Of a DNA stretch of 64,000 nt, positions 21,701 through 32,911 are shown piece by piece. The DNA is from Laburnicola sp. R22_1. Its lineage: Eukaryota; Ascomycota; Dothideomycetes; Pleosporales; Didymosphaeriaceae. The notes under the pieces are model-generated. The model made no database searches and was not told the origin of the DNA. It saw only the letters and a list, made by a program, of their open reading frames with translations. The stretch's first letter is position 1, and each line of letters begins with the position of its first letter. The DNA lies in NCBI GenBank assembly GCA_014281115.1, contig JACONQ010000002.1, positions 3,224,001 to 3,288,000 on the forward strand. Reading direction: 5' to 3'. The translations under genes were made by a program, and so were the position numbers.

Positions 21701-24700
21701 ATTTCCACCATAGGTACGTACGACCTTCGCAAAGCGATGACGACTTCTGACGAGCATGTACGTGTATACTAACTCGACGTAGATAACTATCAAGGCGAGG
21801 AGAGTGATATCGTCATCGCAACACTAACGCGTAGTAATTCTCTTGGCGACATTGGTTTTATGTCTTCACCTCAGCGCGTTAATGTGTTGTTATCGCGTGC
21901 ACGTGACGCTTTGATCATGATTGGAAACGCCGATACCTTCATGAGTAGCCGCAAAGGTAAAGATGTTTGGATCCCACTGATGGAGCAGTTGAAGCGCGAG
22001 GGCCATGTTTATGACGGTTTCCCTGTGCGATGTGAGCAGCACCCGGGCAGGAAAGCCTCGCTTACGACGAAAGAAGCATTCGGAGAGATGTGCCCAGATG
22101 GCGGCTGTTCTGAGCCTTGGTAAGACAATCAAGCGACATAGTTATAGCAGTGATGTCTAACTTGTTCTAGTGCTAAACCGCTCAGCTGTGGCATACACAA
22201 ATGCCCGCATCGTTGTCATCAGTTACAAGACCACTCGAAAATGACATGCAGAGCTATCGTCAGAACAACCTGCGATCAGAAGCACACCTTCTCCCACGAA
22301 TGCCATGCTAGCAAATCTAAAACTTGCCCGAAATGCAAGGCCGAAGCTCTAGCAAAGGCACGCAAGCTCAAACGGGACTACCAACTGGACCAAGAGCGCC
22401 AGGCGAAGCAGCGCGCGTACGCTGCGAAACTGGCCGAAATCGATGACGAAATGGAATTTGAGAAACGTCGATTGAAGGATGAAGATGAAGAAGCAGATCG
22501 CCGCAATGTGCTCGATCAGAAGATGAACGATCTAGCGAGCTTGAAAGATAAAACACGCAAGGCAAAGCAAGCACCTTCAACACCACCTGGCAACACCAAT
22601 GCCCAACCTCAGACGACTGCTTCGTTTCAGGGAGATTCCCATGTACCAAATCAGCCTCCGCAATCCAATACATCACCGACAAAGGGGACTGCAAGCACAG
22701 CCGCCCCTTCGAACACCTCTGCTGCCCCCAAGCAGGCTCTTCCTGACTGGGATAAGAGCGAGGCCAAAGACGACTGGGCGTGGCAGAAGAAGTTTGAGGG
22801 AGCAGACAACGAGCCCTTGGACCTGCTAATGGATATGATAGGTGCGTTGCTTTAGCTTAGCACTTACTGAGGCTAACATCAGTTTCTAGGACTGGAATCC
22901 GTGAAGCAGAAATTCTTAGCCATCAAAGCCAAAGTAGATACGACCGTCCGCCAGAATGTCTCACTAACGGGAGAGAGGTTCGGGGCTGCTTTGCTCGGCA
23001 ATCCAGGTACCGGTAAGTGCCCAGGTAGAACTTGATTGCGCTCAAGGCTGAATGAACTAGGGAAAACTACAGTTGCTCGGCTCTACGCCAAGTTTCTAGT
23101 CCAAGTCGGAGCTCTGCCAGGAGATCATTTTTTTGAAAGCTCCGGGTCCGCACTCGCAAATGACGGTGTCACTGCCTGTAAGGCTCACATAGACAAAATC
23201 CTCGAACAAGGTGGCGGCGTCTTCTTCATCGACGAGGCTTACCAGCTCGTTTCCGGAAACAGCCATGGCGGCAAAGCTGTCCTTGACTATCTGCTGACAG
23301 AAATCGAAAATCTCACAGGAAAGATCGTTTTTGTGTTGGCGGGCTACAGCAAGCAAATGGAGGCGTTCTTTGCACACAATCCAGGTATCCCGAGTCGTAT
23401 ACCCATCGAAATGCAATTCGAGGATTACAGTGACCAGGAATTGCAGCGAATTTTCTGTCACTACGTCAACGCAAAGTACAAAGGGAACATGAAGCTAGAG
23501 GACGGAATGGCAGGCCTGTATTCTCGCATCTTTGCTCGCCGCATCGGCAGAGGCCGAGGTTGCGACGGTTTTGGGAATGCCCGCGAAGTCCAGAATCGCA
23601 TTGCGCAAATCACGGAGCGTCAGGCGAAGCGCTTAAGGAAAGATCGGAAGGCTGGTCTTCAACCCAACGACTATCTCCTCACGAAAGAAGACCTGATTGG
23701 CCCAGAACCGTCATCGGTGTTAAAGAACAATTCCGCTTGGACGAAATTGCAGAAGTTGATCGGACTCAACTCGGTCAAGGATAGCGTTCGTGTTCTCCTT
23801 GACGGTATCAATTATAACTACCAGCGGGAATTGGAGGAGAAGCCGCTTGTGCAATACTCACTCAACAAGTGTTTCATAGGCTCTCCCGGTACTGGCAAGA
23901 CCACTGTGGCGAAATTGTATGGGCGTATCTTAGCCGACATTGGCCTGTTATCGAATGGTGAAGGTAAGTCAACGTAGGCTATCATTATTGAATACAGCTG
24001 ATTAGAGGCAGTGGTGGCCAAAAATCCAGCAGATTTTGTCGGCGATGTGCTTGGAGCTTCCGAAAGCAAAACCAAGGGCATTTTAGCATCGACCGTGGGC
24101 AAAGTCCTCATCATTGATGAGGCATACATGCTTGCTTCTGGAGATCCTTTCAAAACCGCTGTGATCGACACCATTGTGGCTGAGGTTCAGAGCACACCTG
24201 GCGAGGACCGATGTGTGCTTCTCCTAGGTTACAAGGATCAGATGGAGGAGATGTTCCGGGACGTCAATCCAGGATTGGCCCGGCGTTTCCCACTGGACTC
24301 GTCATTCGTCTTTGAAGACTTTGATGATGCCGAACTTAGTCAGATCTTGGATCTGAAGCTGAAGGATGTCGGCTACAATGCGACCGACCAAGCGAAGAAA
24401 GTTGCCATGGAGACTTTGCAGCGCGCTCGCAACAAGCCTCACTTTGGAAATGCTGGTGAGGTTGACATTATTCTTGACCGTGCCAAAGCCCTGCATCAGA
24501 AGCACTTGTCTTCTTCCAAGGTCAAACATCACGATACGTTCGAAGCGATCGACTTCGATCCCGACTTTGATAGAGCTGACCGCGCTGCGACCAACTTACC
24601 GCAGCTTTTCCAGGATGTTGTAGGTTGTGAGAGCTTGATCAAACAGTTTCAGAATTACCAAACCACAGCTGCAAACATGAAAGCTTTGGGTATGGATCCG

Positions 24701-26132
24701 CGCGAGCAAATTCCGTTCAACTTTCTTTTCAAAGGGCCGCCTGGTAAGCAAATTGAGCTTGAAGATTAATTAAACACACACTGACCCATGCAGGAACCGG
24801 AAAGACTACAACGGCGCAGAAAATGGGCAAAGTCTTCTACGACATGGGGTTCATAGGCCAAGCGAAGGTAATCGAATGCTCTGCTACTGATATGATTGGT
24901 CAATATGTTGGCCAAACGGGGCCAAAAGTCCAGAAATTACTGGACAAGGCACTGGGCAAAGTCCTTTTCATCGATGAAGCCTATCGCCTCGCAGAGGGTG
25001 GCTTTGCAACCGAGGCCATGGATGAGCTTGTAGACTGTCTCACCAAACCTAGGTTTGCAAAAAAGCTTATCACTATATTGGCCGGGTATGACAAGGATAT
25101 CGACCGTCTTATGTCCCTCAATTCTGGTCTGACCAGCCGCTTTCCGGAGTCCGTCGTCTTCCCACATCTTTCACCAGAGACGTGCCTCGAACTTCTGACC
25201 AAGGTCCTGCAAAAGAACGCGAAGAATGCCCCACTCGAACTGTCCGTCCTGGAGTCTCCATCGCCAAGTTTTCAGCAGATGCTAGTCGATCTGCTCGAAC
25301 AGCTCTCAAAGCTGGACTCCTGGGGAAACGCACGAGACGTCAAGTCACTTGCGAAAGGGATGTTCGGCACACTAATCTCTACCGCGACTCCACCAATCAC
25401 TAGCCTCGCGCTCACGGAAGCGGTCGTTATCCAAACCATGCAACACATGCTAATCGAGCGGTCACGACGCAACGACGCAGTAGGCACGAGCCGCTTCTCT
25501 ACGCATGGGCGCTCAACGAAGGTACCTCAGCCGCGACAGCGAAAAGTTCCAAAAGAGCCGGATCCAAATACTTCCACCAAGACAGCTTCCAATACACCAA
25601 CTAAACAGAGGCCGCCTCCAAAACCCCCAGCCGCCGAAGACAAGCCTCAACCTCCCCTGAAGCAGTAAAGAGACCCGCCACAACCGACACCGACGAGCCA
25701 GAATGGTTCCGCTCGATCTTCAATGCCAAACGCGATCCTACTGTCTCCGACGCCGTCTGGGAACAGCTCGAGCGCGATAAGCACGCCGCTGTAGCCCATG
25801 AGCGCGAATTTCGTCAACTGCAAAAGGAAAAACAGGAGGAAGAACAACGTATCGAAGAGCTCAAGCGCGCTGAATTTGAGGCCATGTATGACGAAGAGCG
25901 TCGCAAGATTGAGCAGAGGAGGATACAGGCAGAACTGGACCGGAGGAGGAAGGAAGAGAAGTTCGCTGCGGCAGAGAGACGGAGGGAGCAGGAGAAGAAG
26001 AACCAGGAGAAAATTAGGAAGATGGGACCCTGCCCGATGGGATATCAGTGGATTCGGCAGGGTAGCGGGTATAGGTGTGCGGGAGGAGCGCATTTCATTA
26101 CTGAGAGTCAGGTAGATGCGTACTGCGTGTAG
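18720..26132 (+). CDS. ZNFX1-type helicase, NF-X1 finger, triple AAA+ protein
   Basis: Nine exons: 18720-20184, 20277-21713, 21783-22119, 22171-22841, 22890-23012, 23061-23963, 24006-24743, 24794-25521, 25611-26132, giving 2307 aa. Order: unique N-terminus (1-480); UPF1/ZNFX1-type SF1 helicase with GPPGTGKS (about 487), VEEAGE (about 745), IGDHKQLRP (about 772), QHRMRPE (about 818), DNYQGEESD (about 968) and LLSRARDALIMIGN (about 1001); NF-X1-type Cys/His region from about 1080 (CGIHKCPHRCH); charged coiled coil (about 1145-1220). Three CbxX/SpoVK-type AAA+ modules follow, with Walker A near 1340, 1619 and 1890 and Walker B FFIDEAYQL, LIIDEAYML and LFIDEAYRL. The C-terminus is Glu/Arg-rich, ending with a Cys motif GPCPMGYQW. 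The relatives known from animals and fission yeast act in RNA surveillance and silencing; that role here is inferred. The last intron (25522-25610) is the least certain boundary. Confidence 0.9.
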
Positions 26133-26142
26133 ATGGGGCGCT

Positions 26143-26502
26143 GGTTAGTACAGGGCTTCCACCGTAGCGTAGTACGCTACGGTTGCCCCCCATAGCTCTA
26201 CGCTATGGTTTGTATGGGCGTTACGTACGTACGGGAGCCCCAAAAATGACAAATTACGGTCCGTAGTGACCCACATGCTATGTATAGTCGTCACATGACC
26301 ACCTAGTCACATGACTAGGTCATGTGACTAGGTCCTCCCCGGGCCCCGGGGCCCACAAGAGCAGCCCTCTAAGGGGGGATACCGTAGAGCTGTACTATGG
26401 GCTAAAATAAGTACAATTACAGCTACGCTACGGCCTAGAGGATACCTACGTCCTTACGCCTTACCGGCCGCACAACGATACGTTGGAAGCGCTGGGTTAG
26501 TA
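26143..26502. repeat. 8-bp target duplications of MITE copy 1
   Basis: GGTTAGTA at 26143-26150 and again at 26495-26502 brackets the MITE exactly. Confidence 0.85.
26151..26494. mobile_element. hAT-type MITE, copy 1
   Basis: 344 bp with inverted ends CAGGGCTTCCACCGTAGCGT and, inverted, CAGCGCTTCCAACGTATCGT, with a perfect 8-bp target duplication. The ends match copies 2 and 3 in this window. It starts 18 bp after the stop of the helicase/AAA gene, so it lies in that gene's 3' untranslated region. This is the GC-richest copy. Near 26294-26350 it contains nested palindromes (CCTAGTCACATGACTAGG, then CCCCGGGCCCCGGGG) that should fold strongly. No coding capacity. CAG-starting ends and an 8-bp duplication point to the hAT superfamily. 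Confidence 0.88.
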
Positions 26503-26880
26503 AGAGGTGGTTTGGAGGAGATGAAGACACTACGTAGTCAATGAATGTCGGTCGGACATGGAAGAATGTAGACTTTTCTCGTGAGTAGTTCAATTTACTG
26601 GCTTGCTGGCTTAGCTACAACTTCGCGTTGGTAAAGTGTACTGCTTGTTGAACCAGTATCACGCCACCTGTTGTCACGTAACACAGTCCTCGTCCTTTGC
26701 CTACGCATAAGCAGGACCGACAGTGGCATAGAACCTAAATGACATTAGATCAAGGAAAGACTACCATAAAGCTAATCATGCGAGGGATCGAAACGTGGTA
26801 TGATATTAAGGGTGGTTCGAGCTACTAAACTACAAGAAAGAAACTAGCTTTAGCAATAAGAACGCAGGATCAAATCCGTT
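26503..26880. other. Intergenic, no gene seen
   Basis: Moderately AT-rich spacer between the MITE and the stop of the HET-like gene on the minus strand. No RNA gene or repeat recognised. Confidence 0.5.
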
Positions 26881-28326
26881 TCAAACAACCTGGAAAGTAC
26901 GTTGAGGTCCAAAGTCCAAAGTCATCATGTCTTCCACCTCTGGAAACCAATGCTCAAACAGAGTCTCCGCATCCTGCGGCTCTTCCTCGCTACCATCCCT
27001 CACGCACTCGTAGCACTCGAAACGCCCAATGCGTCTGTAGAGTTCCTTTTCGGAAGGCAACTGCTTTAAAACAAGCCCGACGACCGAGACGCGATATGAC
27101 ATGCTTATCAAGACGCAGATGAGCTTCTGGTTGGGCTCAACCGCGTCTTCACCACGGAGCGGTATGACGTCAGGCTCAAACTCCACACTGATACCGTTCC
27201 GAGCGAGTGAGTATTTTTCTGGTTTATTCTCTTGGAGTGTGACTTCGGCCGCCATGGTTGCTCTAAGATAGAGGATACCACCACCGACGGGTGACCAGGT
27301 TTTATTTCCGAGGCCATTAGAGGGGTCTGGGTTGGAGAAGAAAGCGGAGCATGCCAAGTCCATGGCAGTTGAACTTTCGCACCATATTTCCGAGCCTTCA
27401 ACAGATGCCCAAAACCAGCTAGGCACGTTGCCCCATGGCGTAGTCTGTTCGGGCCTGCGGCAATGCGTGCCTTCTCTGGGGTGCCAAAGGAGGCCGAGTA
27501 CGCTGTTCGCCCATAGTCCTGCGATGTATCTTGCCGTGATACTCGCCACTGAGGGAGTTTTGGTGACGTCTGCAATAGCCAACAATCTGTCGGCGTCATG
27601 ACTTAGGCTTCGTGCAGTATACTCTGACACTATGCGGTTCCAGATTTGCATGGCATGTAGTCTCGGACCCGGAACACAGAGGACAATCGCGCGATCCAGC
27701 ACTCTGCGTGGCAACGGCGTGTTCTCTCCACGTCCACACAAAAAGTGGGGTTTGCGACAATTTTTCATCATGCTAGATATCTTTTGTATTACTAGCCCTC
27801 GTAAGGGGTAGGCAACAATATGACGCCCGGGTCTAATCGCTGAGAATAGCGATTCTCCACCTAGCATCGTTAACTCAACTCCAGGCTTATACGCAAGAAC
27901 CCATGATACAGAGGGCGTGTGAAAGTGGGACTTAGATGACGTACCTTTTGCTGTAAAGAATTCCAATTCTAGGTCTGGGTAATCTTCCTCGTGCTCGAAT
28001 CCATCCTCCCTGGAACTCCCATCCTGGCGCTCTTCCCAGCGTAATTCGACGGATAGGCGACCCTGTGCTTCCCCCGATTGGCCCGACTGGGAATATTTTG
28101 CGATGATTCCGACTCTATTTTCCTCGACATTCGTAAACAGGGCGTGGTATGATAGAATACCTTGAAGAATCAGGGCGCAAGGGTGGCAACCCTCGGAAGA
28201 GCGGCGCAGATCTGGTAGTGTGGTCCTTACCAGACGCACCGAGCCGACCGGTGCAAGGTTTGGGTCTCCGTCGGTGTCTTCGGGGTGCTTCTGTAGGCCC
28301 GCGCAGGTCGCACAGATTGACGTCAT
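26881..28326 (-). CDS. HET-like protein lacking the HET core
   Basis: The start is placed at 28326, giving MTSICATCAGLQ; two upstream in-frame ATGs exist (28377, 28605). A probable 84-bp intron (27861-27944, GTACGT...TTAACGATGCTAG) is removed; it is a multiple of three, so read-through is also open. The product is about 453 aa. The start (CATC...GCHPCALIL) and the block GRHIVAYPLRG...NCRKPHFLCG...LPRRVLD match the N-terminal part of fungal heterokaryon-incompatibility (HET) proteins. The part from WNRIVSEYTARSLSHDADRLLAI through YIAGLW and PSWFWAS matches their C-terminal half. The usual 150-200-residue HET core (LSYCWG to CIIQD) that should lie between is absent: LPRRVLD leads within a few residues into the C-terminal half. 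Function in incompatibility is unlikely unless the core is dispensable. Confidence 0.6.
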   Translation of the reverse strand: MTSICATCAGLQKHPEDTDGDPNLAPVGSVRLVRTTLPDLRRSSEGCHPCALILQGILSYHALFTNVEENRVGIIAKYSQSGQSGEAQGRLSVELRWEERQDGSSREDGFEHEEDYPDLELEFFTAKGTSSKSHFHTPSVSWVLAYKPGVELTMLGGESLFSAIRPGRHIVAYPLRGLVIQKISSMMKNCRKPHFLCGRGENTPLPRRVLDRAIVLCVPGPRLHAMQIWNRIVSEYTARSLSHDADRLLAIADVTKTPSVASITARYIAGLWANSVLGLLWHPREGTHCRRPEQTTPWGNVPSWFWASVEGSEIWCESSTAMDLACSAFFSNPDPSNGLGNKTWSPVGGGILYLRATMAAEVTLQENKPEKYSLARNGISVEFEPDVIPLRGEDAVEPNQKLICVLISMSYRVSVVGLVLKQLPSEKELYRRIGRFECYECVRDGSEEEPQDAETLFEHWFPEVEDMMTLDFGPQRTFQVV

Positions 28327-29189
28327 TGCCACCTCAAACGTAGAGCTCGCGCGTGCAGCCGATGATGGTGGGTACATGTAGGTGTTCAAATGTTTGGGGA
28401 CTAGGGACAGCCAGATGGAAGTATAGTCGCGCTTTGTACGAACTTGCCGCCAAGTTGACAAGCTGGTCTGACCCTTTATCGAGTTGATTTTGTATGGATA
28501 TGAATGAATGATAAAAGGAATCGTGTGCTTTATAGATGATCGGAATGCCAGTGCCAGTGCCTCCCCCGCATTCCGAATGACTACCCTACCACACTTTCTG
28601 TTCACCTTCTTCGGGTTCCGAATGGTTCATTGCGTAATGTGTATAACGGTCCGAAAAGCGTAGACGGCTGATGTGTATTCACCAGCTCACCACCGGTCTC
28701 GTTGTTGGGCCCCAGAACCGCTCTGGACCGAAGACAACAGCCCCTTCTTTGATAACCCGCAACTGCATCACGAGACCTTAAAATGGCCTCCATGGCCTCC
28801 GGAAAGCCAATTCAATATGAAGAAGAAGAGTGAGGAGGCTGAAAAACAGTTTCCCGAGCCACTGAGCCGAGCATCCGGCAGCAAAGAGCAGATTTCGAAG
28901 AAACGGCGCTTTGGTGCTTGACTCATACTGTGGTAGCTCCAGCAGATAGGAAATGGTGCGAAATGAGTCGTAGGAAATAAGGGAAGATGGGCCGACGGCA
29001 GATCTACACATGCATGAGGATCCATGATAGGTCGGGTCCGCGGCGGGTCCACGGGTGAGATGTTCTCACGTGATCCATTGGTGGTCCGGGCAAGGGTCTT
29101 GGAAAGAACTAGCTTCGCGCCGGACCCCCGCGACACACTATACAACACTTCCGCCCATCACAACGCCACCTCGATATTCAAAAAAAATC
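28327..29189. other. Intergenic region between divergent genes
   Basis: Holds the promoters of the HET-like gene (minus) and UBA4 (plus). An alternative longer start of the HET-like gene (28605) would take up its left third. No other gene is supported. Confidence 0.45.
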
Positions 29190-30896
29190 ATGGCTCCGGA
29201 CGCAGTTATACCATCTTTGCGCAAGCAAATTGCATCATGTGAATCACAGCTTCAAGAACTTCGACGACAGCTTGCAGAAGCTGAACATCAAACCCAGCAA
29301 CAGCAACAGCAGAATCGTTTCGAGGAGAACGTGCAATCCGGCGCAGACCCCCTCGCCCATGATTTTTCCTATGGAGTCCACGATGACTTTAAATCAGAGA
29401 TTATTGCCGCTTTGTCACAGGCGAAAGTTGAGGACCCTTCCCCGAGACGGTGGCCGTTAGAGTCAAGCGAGTACAAGCGCTATGGGAGACAGCTGATCAT
29501 GCCTGAAATTGGTCTCCAAGGTACATGAACTATCTGGAATACACTATTGTTTTGCGCCTGGAGACTGATTCTAAGTTCCTGACAGGTCAGCTCCGCCTGA
29601 AAAGCGCCTCTGTTCTGGTCGTAGGAGTCGGCGGTCTAGGCTGCCCTGCAGCAGCTTACCTAGTAGGCGCTGGCGTGGGAACCATAGGGCTTGTCGATGG
29701 GGATACCGTTGAAGAGTCTAATCTCCACCGTCAGATCTTGCATTCCACAGCAAGAGTCAACATGACTAAAGTGGATAGTGCTATGGTAGCTCTGCAGTCG
29801 TACGTTTGCTTCGGAATATAATCCGTGATCCTCTCCATCATTCATTGCTAACTCAACAACTAGACTGAACCAAAACGTCAAGCTTGTACCTCATTATGGC
29901 CGACTTACACCAGAGACTGCCATCCTCACACTTCGGCCATATGACCTAGTCCTAGATTGCACTGACACTCCAGCCTCGCGCTATTTGATCTCAGACACAT
30001 GCGTTCTGCTTGGAAAGCCATTAGTGTCAGCATCGGCTCTCCGCACTGATGGACAATTAATGACCCTGAACAACCCACCGCTACCAGCCGGGGATACGTC
30101 TGGCGGTCCATGCTATCGGTGCGTGTTTCCAAAGCCACCACCTCCAGCGTCAGTCGTATCATGCGGCGACGGTGGCATACTCGGGCCAGTGGTAGGGACT
30201 ATGGGCGTACTGCAATCCCTCGAAGCTATAAAGCTCTTGACACGAGGCTCATATGCCCCTTCAAATGGATCAGCATCCACGGACCCTCCATCTATGGTCA
30301 TATTTTCTGCATATGCAAACCCGATGTTTCGCACCATCCGTCTGCGGGGACGGAAGTCAAAGTGCGCAGTTTGTTCGGCAAATGCGACAGTGACGCATGA
30401 TGCGCTCAACTCGGGGAGTCTGGACTATGTCCAGTTCTGTGGCACCATTAACCCGATTGAGGCTCTAAGCTCGAATGAACGCATATCAGCCGAGAATTAT
30501 GCAAAGATTAGACTCGACGTCAATCCATTCACAGGGCTCGAGCCAAGTAAAGATAGTCACATTCTACTTGACGTTCGCGACAAGGTCCAATTTGATCTCT
30601 GCAATCTTGAAGGGAGCATCAACGTTCCCTTCTCAATAGTTACTAGCACATCAACTCATTTCAGCAAAGACACAGCGACCGAGTCAAGCGCAGAGGCCAG
30701 TTGGGTTTCAGAGCTGAGAAAACACGCCGACAAACCGATATTCGTCGTATGCAGGTTGGGTAATGATTCGCAGATCACTGTCAAGAAAATGAAAGAGCTT
30801 GGCCTTGACAATGGAGGTCAAAGATGGATTGGTGACATACGAGGTGGTCTTCGAGCCTGGAGAAATAACGTGGATAAAGGCTTTCCCGATTATTAA
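29190..30896 (+). CDS. uba4: Adenylyltransferase/sulfurtransferase UBA4 (MOCS3)
   Basis: Three exons: 29190-29520, 29586-29799 and 29864-30896, giving 525 aa. A short Gln-rich coiled coil lies at about 10-50. The E1-like MoeB/ThiF domain follows: [18 protein letters not shown], nucleotide-binding [15 protein letters not shown], the Arg-containing NLHRQILH, zinc cysteines CYRC and CAVC, and the catalytic [13 protein letters not shown]. The C-terminal rhodanese domain has LLDVRD and the active-site loop [10 protein letters not shown], whose Cys carries the persulfide. The enzyme adenylates and then thiocarboxylates the C-termini of Urm1 (tRNA wobble-uridine thiolation) and MoaD/Cnx-type proteins (molybdopterin synthesis). 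It acts in the cytosol. All domains and key residues are present and introns are small, so it should be functional. Confidence 0.95.
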
Positions 30897-31235
30897 TACC
30901 CTCATGGTTCAATGTCGCTTACATTAATGGGTGCCCACTTTCCGACCACCAACTCGTTCCTTTCCAGCCTTACTAGCCACTTGGGTATCAATTTATGCAG
31001 GATGCGACCATTTTCAGCTAATACGGCATTGAGAGATTTATCTGGTCCAATTACCAAACTCATTTAATCCTCTTCCTGCATCCGGCTCAGCTGCGGCTGT
31101 ACAAACAGGGTCAAGCCTAAGCGATCCGTATAATCATGTCTTTGGTTGAGTCTACAATTTCTCACTCCCTCGCTCCCTCCCTCTCTCTCTTAACACACAG
31201 ACAAAAGCGCATACGGCTTACCTCCTTTGTGAAAG
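30897..31235. other. Intergenic, no gene seen
   Basis: Contains a CT-rich tract (about 31158-31192) typical of fungal promoters, just before the start of the next (broken) gene. Confidence 0.5.
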
Positions 31236-32472
31236 ATGGCTGAACCACTTGATCTTGCCTCAACAATTGGGACCTGGTTTGCAGCAGGCTCGGCTGTCGT
31301 TGCGCTGGTTGGGATCCTCGGACCCTGGTTAGTGTGGCGTAATCTCCGTAGCGAACGGCATGTGGCACTGAAAGCTGTCGACGGCAGAACCCACAGCTTT
31401 GTTTCACGCGGCATACGTATCTGGAAAAGCACATACGCCTTCAAAAAAGTCAGCGTGCCTAATTTAATCGAGCCTCCCAAGCTCACCGGGTTCACTCGAC
31501 GAGAGGGGTCGATATCGGACATCCCTTCGAAAACAGGATGGGTTGCCTTTCTATAAGCACTCGATGCTTTCTCGATTCCACAACCCAAGAGCGGAGAAGT
31601 AATCATAAAAGACAAGGAGGCGTGGCTTCCAGTGCAGAATTTGTGGTTCCTGATTCTGGGCTTATTGGGTCGATTCGGAAACCGGGAAGATCGCGGTCAG
31701 GCAATTGCAGGGGACTTTGCGAATCCTATGCGGTTGGATCATGATCATCTCAGAGAATAAAATTCCATGGATGATGTTTTCGGAATTGTGGGAGTTTGGA
31801 GTTCGATTGCTCCTTCACAAGATCTCGGAATAAATCGGCTGCGCTTCATGCCGTATAATCGCCAGCTGCGGGGAGCTCTCAAACGGGACGACATTCCGTT
31901 TGCAACATTATTTTGGCTCAGTGCTGGATGCCTGCCAGTCGTGCCTGGATGCGTGTACGATCTCTGTTACGACCAGGAAAGGGATTATTACCACACCAGC
32001 TTACCGGAAGATTCCTCGCTAGATTTGTTTACCAGTAACGGAGCCATTGAACCTCCTAGGAGAAGATCACTTCATGAAAGAAGAGCGCGCTCGAAAGAAC
32101 CACGAAACAGCGGGAACAGCGGGGACGGGAACAGGAGATCGGGATCCATCGAGGCGAATAAAAAAAGGGGTACGAAAATCAGCACGATAAGACGCGTTCT
32201 ACAAGAGAAGAGGTCATCGCGAGTAGGCATAGTGATGCTACGGTGGATCAAAGTGCCGCGAACAAGACCAATTTCACACTTCTGCGCTACGTGCCGATAG
32301 GTCAAATCCTTGTGAGTTCATATTGGCACAGATGGGCCAAAGCCGCAGGTTGCGATCTTCAAAATATCAAACTTCTAGAAATATATCAACCAGAGCTAGA
32401 TTCCGAAGAATTTTTGCGTTCCTTGGAAGCGTTCATTTCGTCACCACTGGCGTCAGACAAGCATACGACTGG

Positions 32473-32911
32473 TTTGTGGGCAGCGTTTCCAACGTAGCGT
32501 AGTACGGCGTACAATTACGGCCCATAGGGCTTATGTGGGCCGTACGTACTAAGCTCTGCCCTAGGCTGTACTATAGCGTACTGTAGCGTAGTTTGTATAC
32601 ATTTTACGCCGTAGTATAGCTTTATAGTATCCTATACTATAGGCCTAGCTATATACCCCTATAAAGTTACCTATAGATATTATATAGATACTATATATAG
32701 TATATACAGGCTGTACTACCCCTATTTGCCCCTATTTTAGCGTACTATAGATCCTTGTTTTACTAATTTACTATAGTATAGTTATAGTCCGAGTCTATAC
32801 TTTGCTATTTTTAATAGCTGCTGTACGTACTAGGCTCCTATATAGGCTGTAGCGTAGAGCGATGTAGGTCGCTGTACTGTACTACGGTACGTTGGAAACG
32901 CTGTTTGTGGG
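32473..32911. repeat. 8-bp target duplications of MITE copy 2
   Basis: TTTGTGGG at 32473-32480 and 32904-32911, identical. Confidence 0.9.
32481..32903. mobile_element. hAT-type MITE, copy 2
   Basis: 423 bp with ends CAGCGTTTCCAACGTAGCG and, inverted, CAGCGTTTCCAACGTACCGT. A perfect 8-bp duplication sits inside coding sequence. The interior is TA-rich with many TATAG/CTATA motifs and no coding capacity. Intermediate in base composition between copies 1 and 3. Confidence 0.92.

Noticed and set aside
24006..25668. Treating the AAA+ part as separate genes, or ending the protein at the TAA near 25668
   Set aside because: Walker A and Walker B motifs continue across short phase-matched introns, and the family's C-terminal Cys motif lies in the frame ending at 26132.
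28768..29148. Minus-strand open frame between the HET-like gene and UBA4
   Set aside because: No recognisable motif; lies in a promoter-sized gap.
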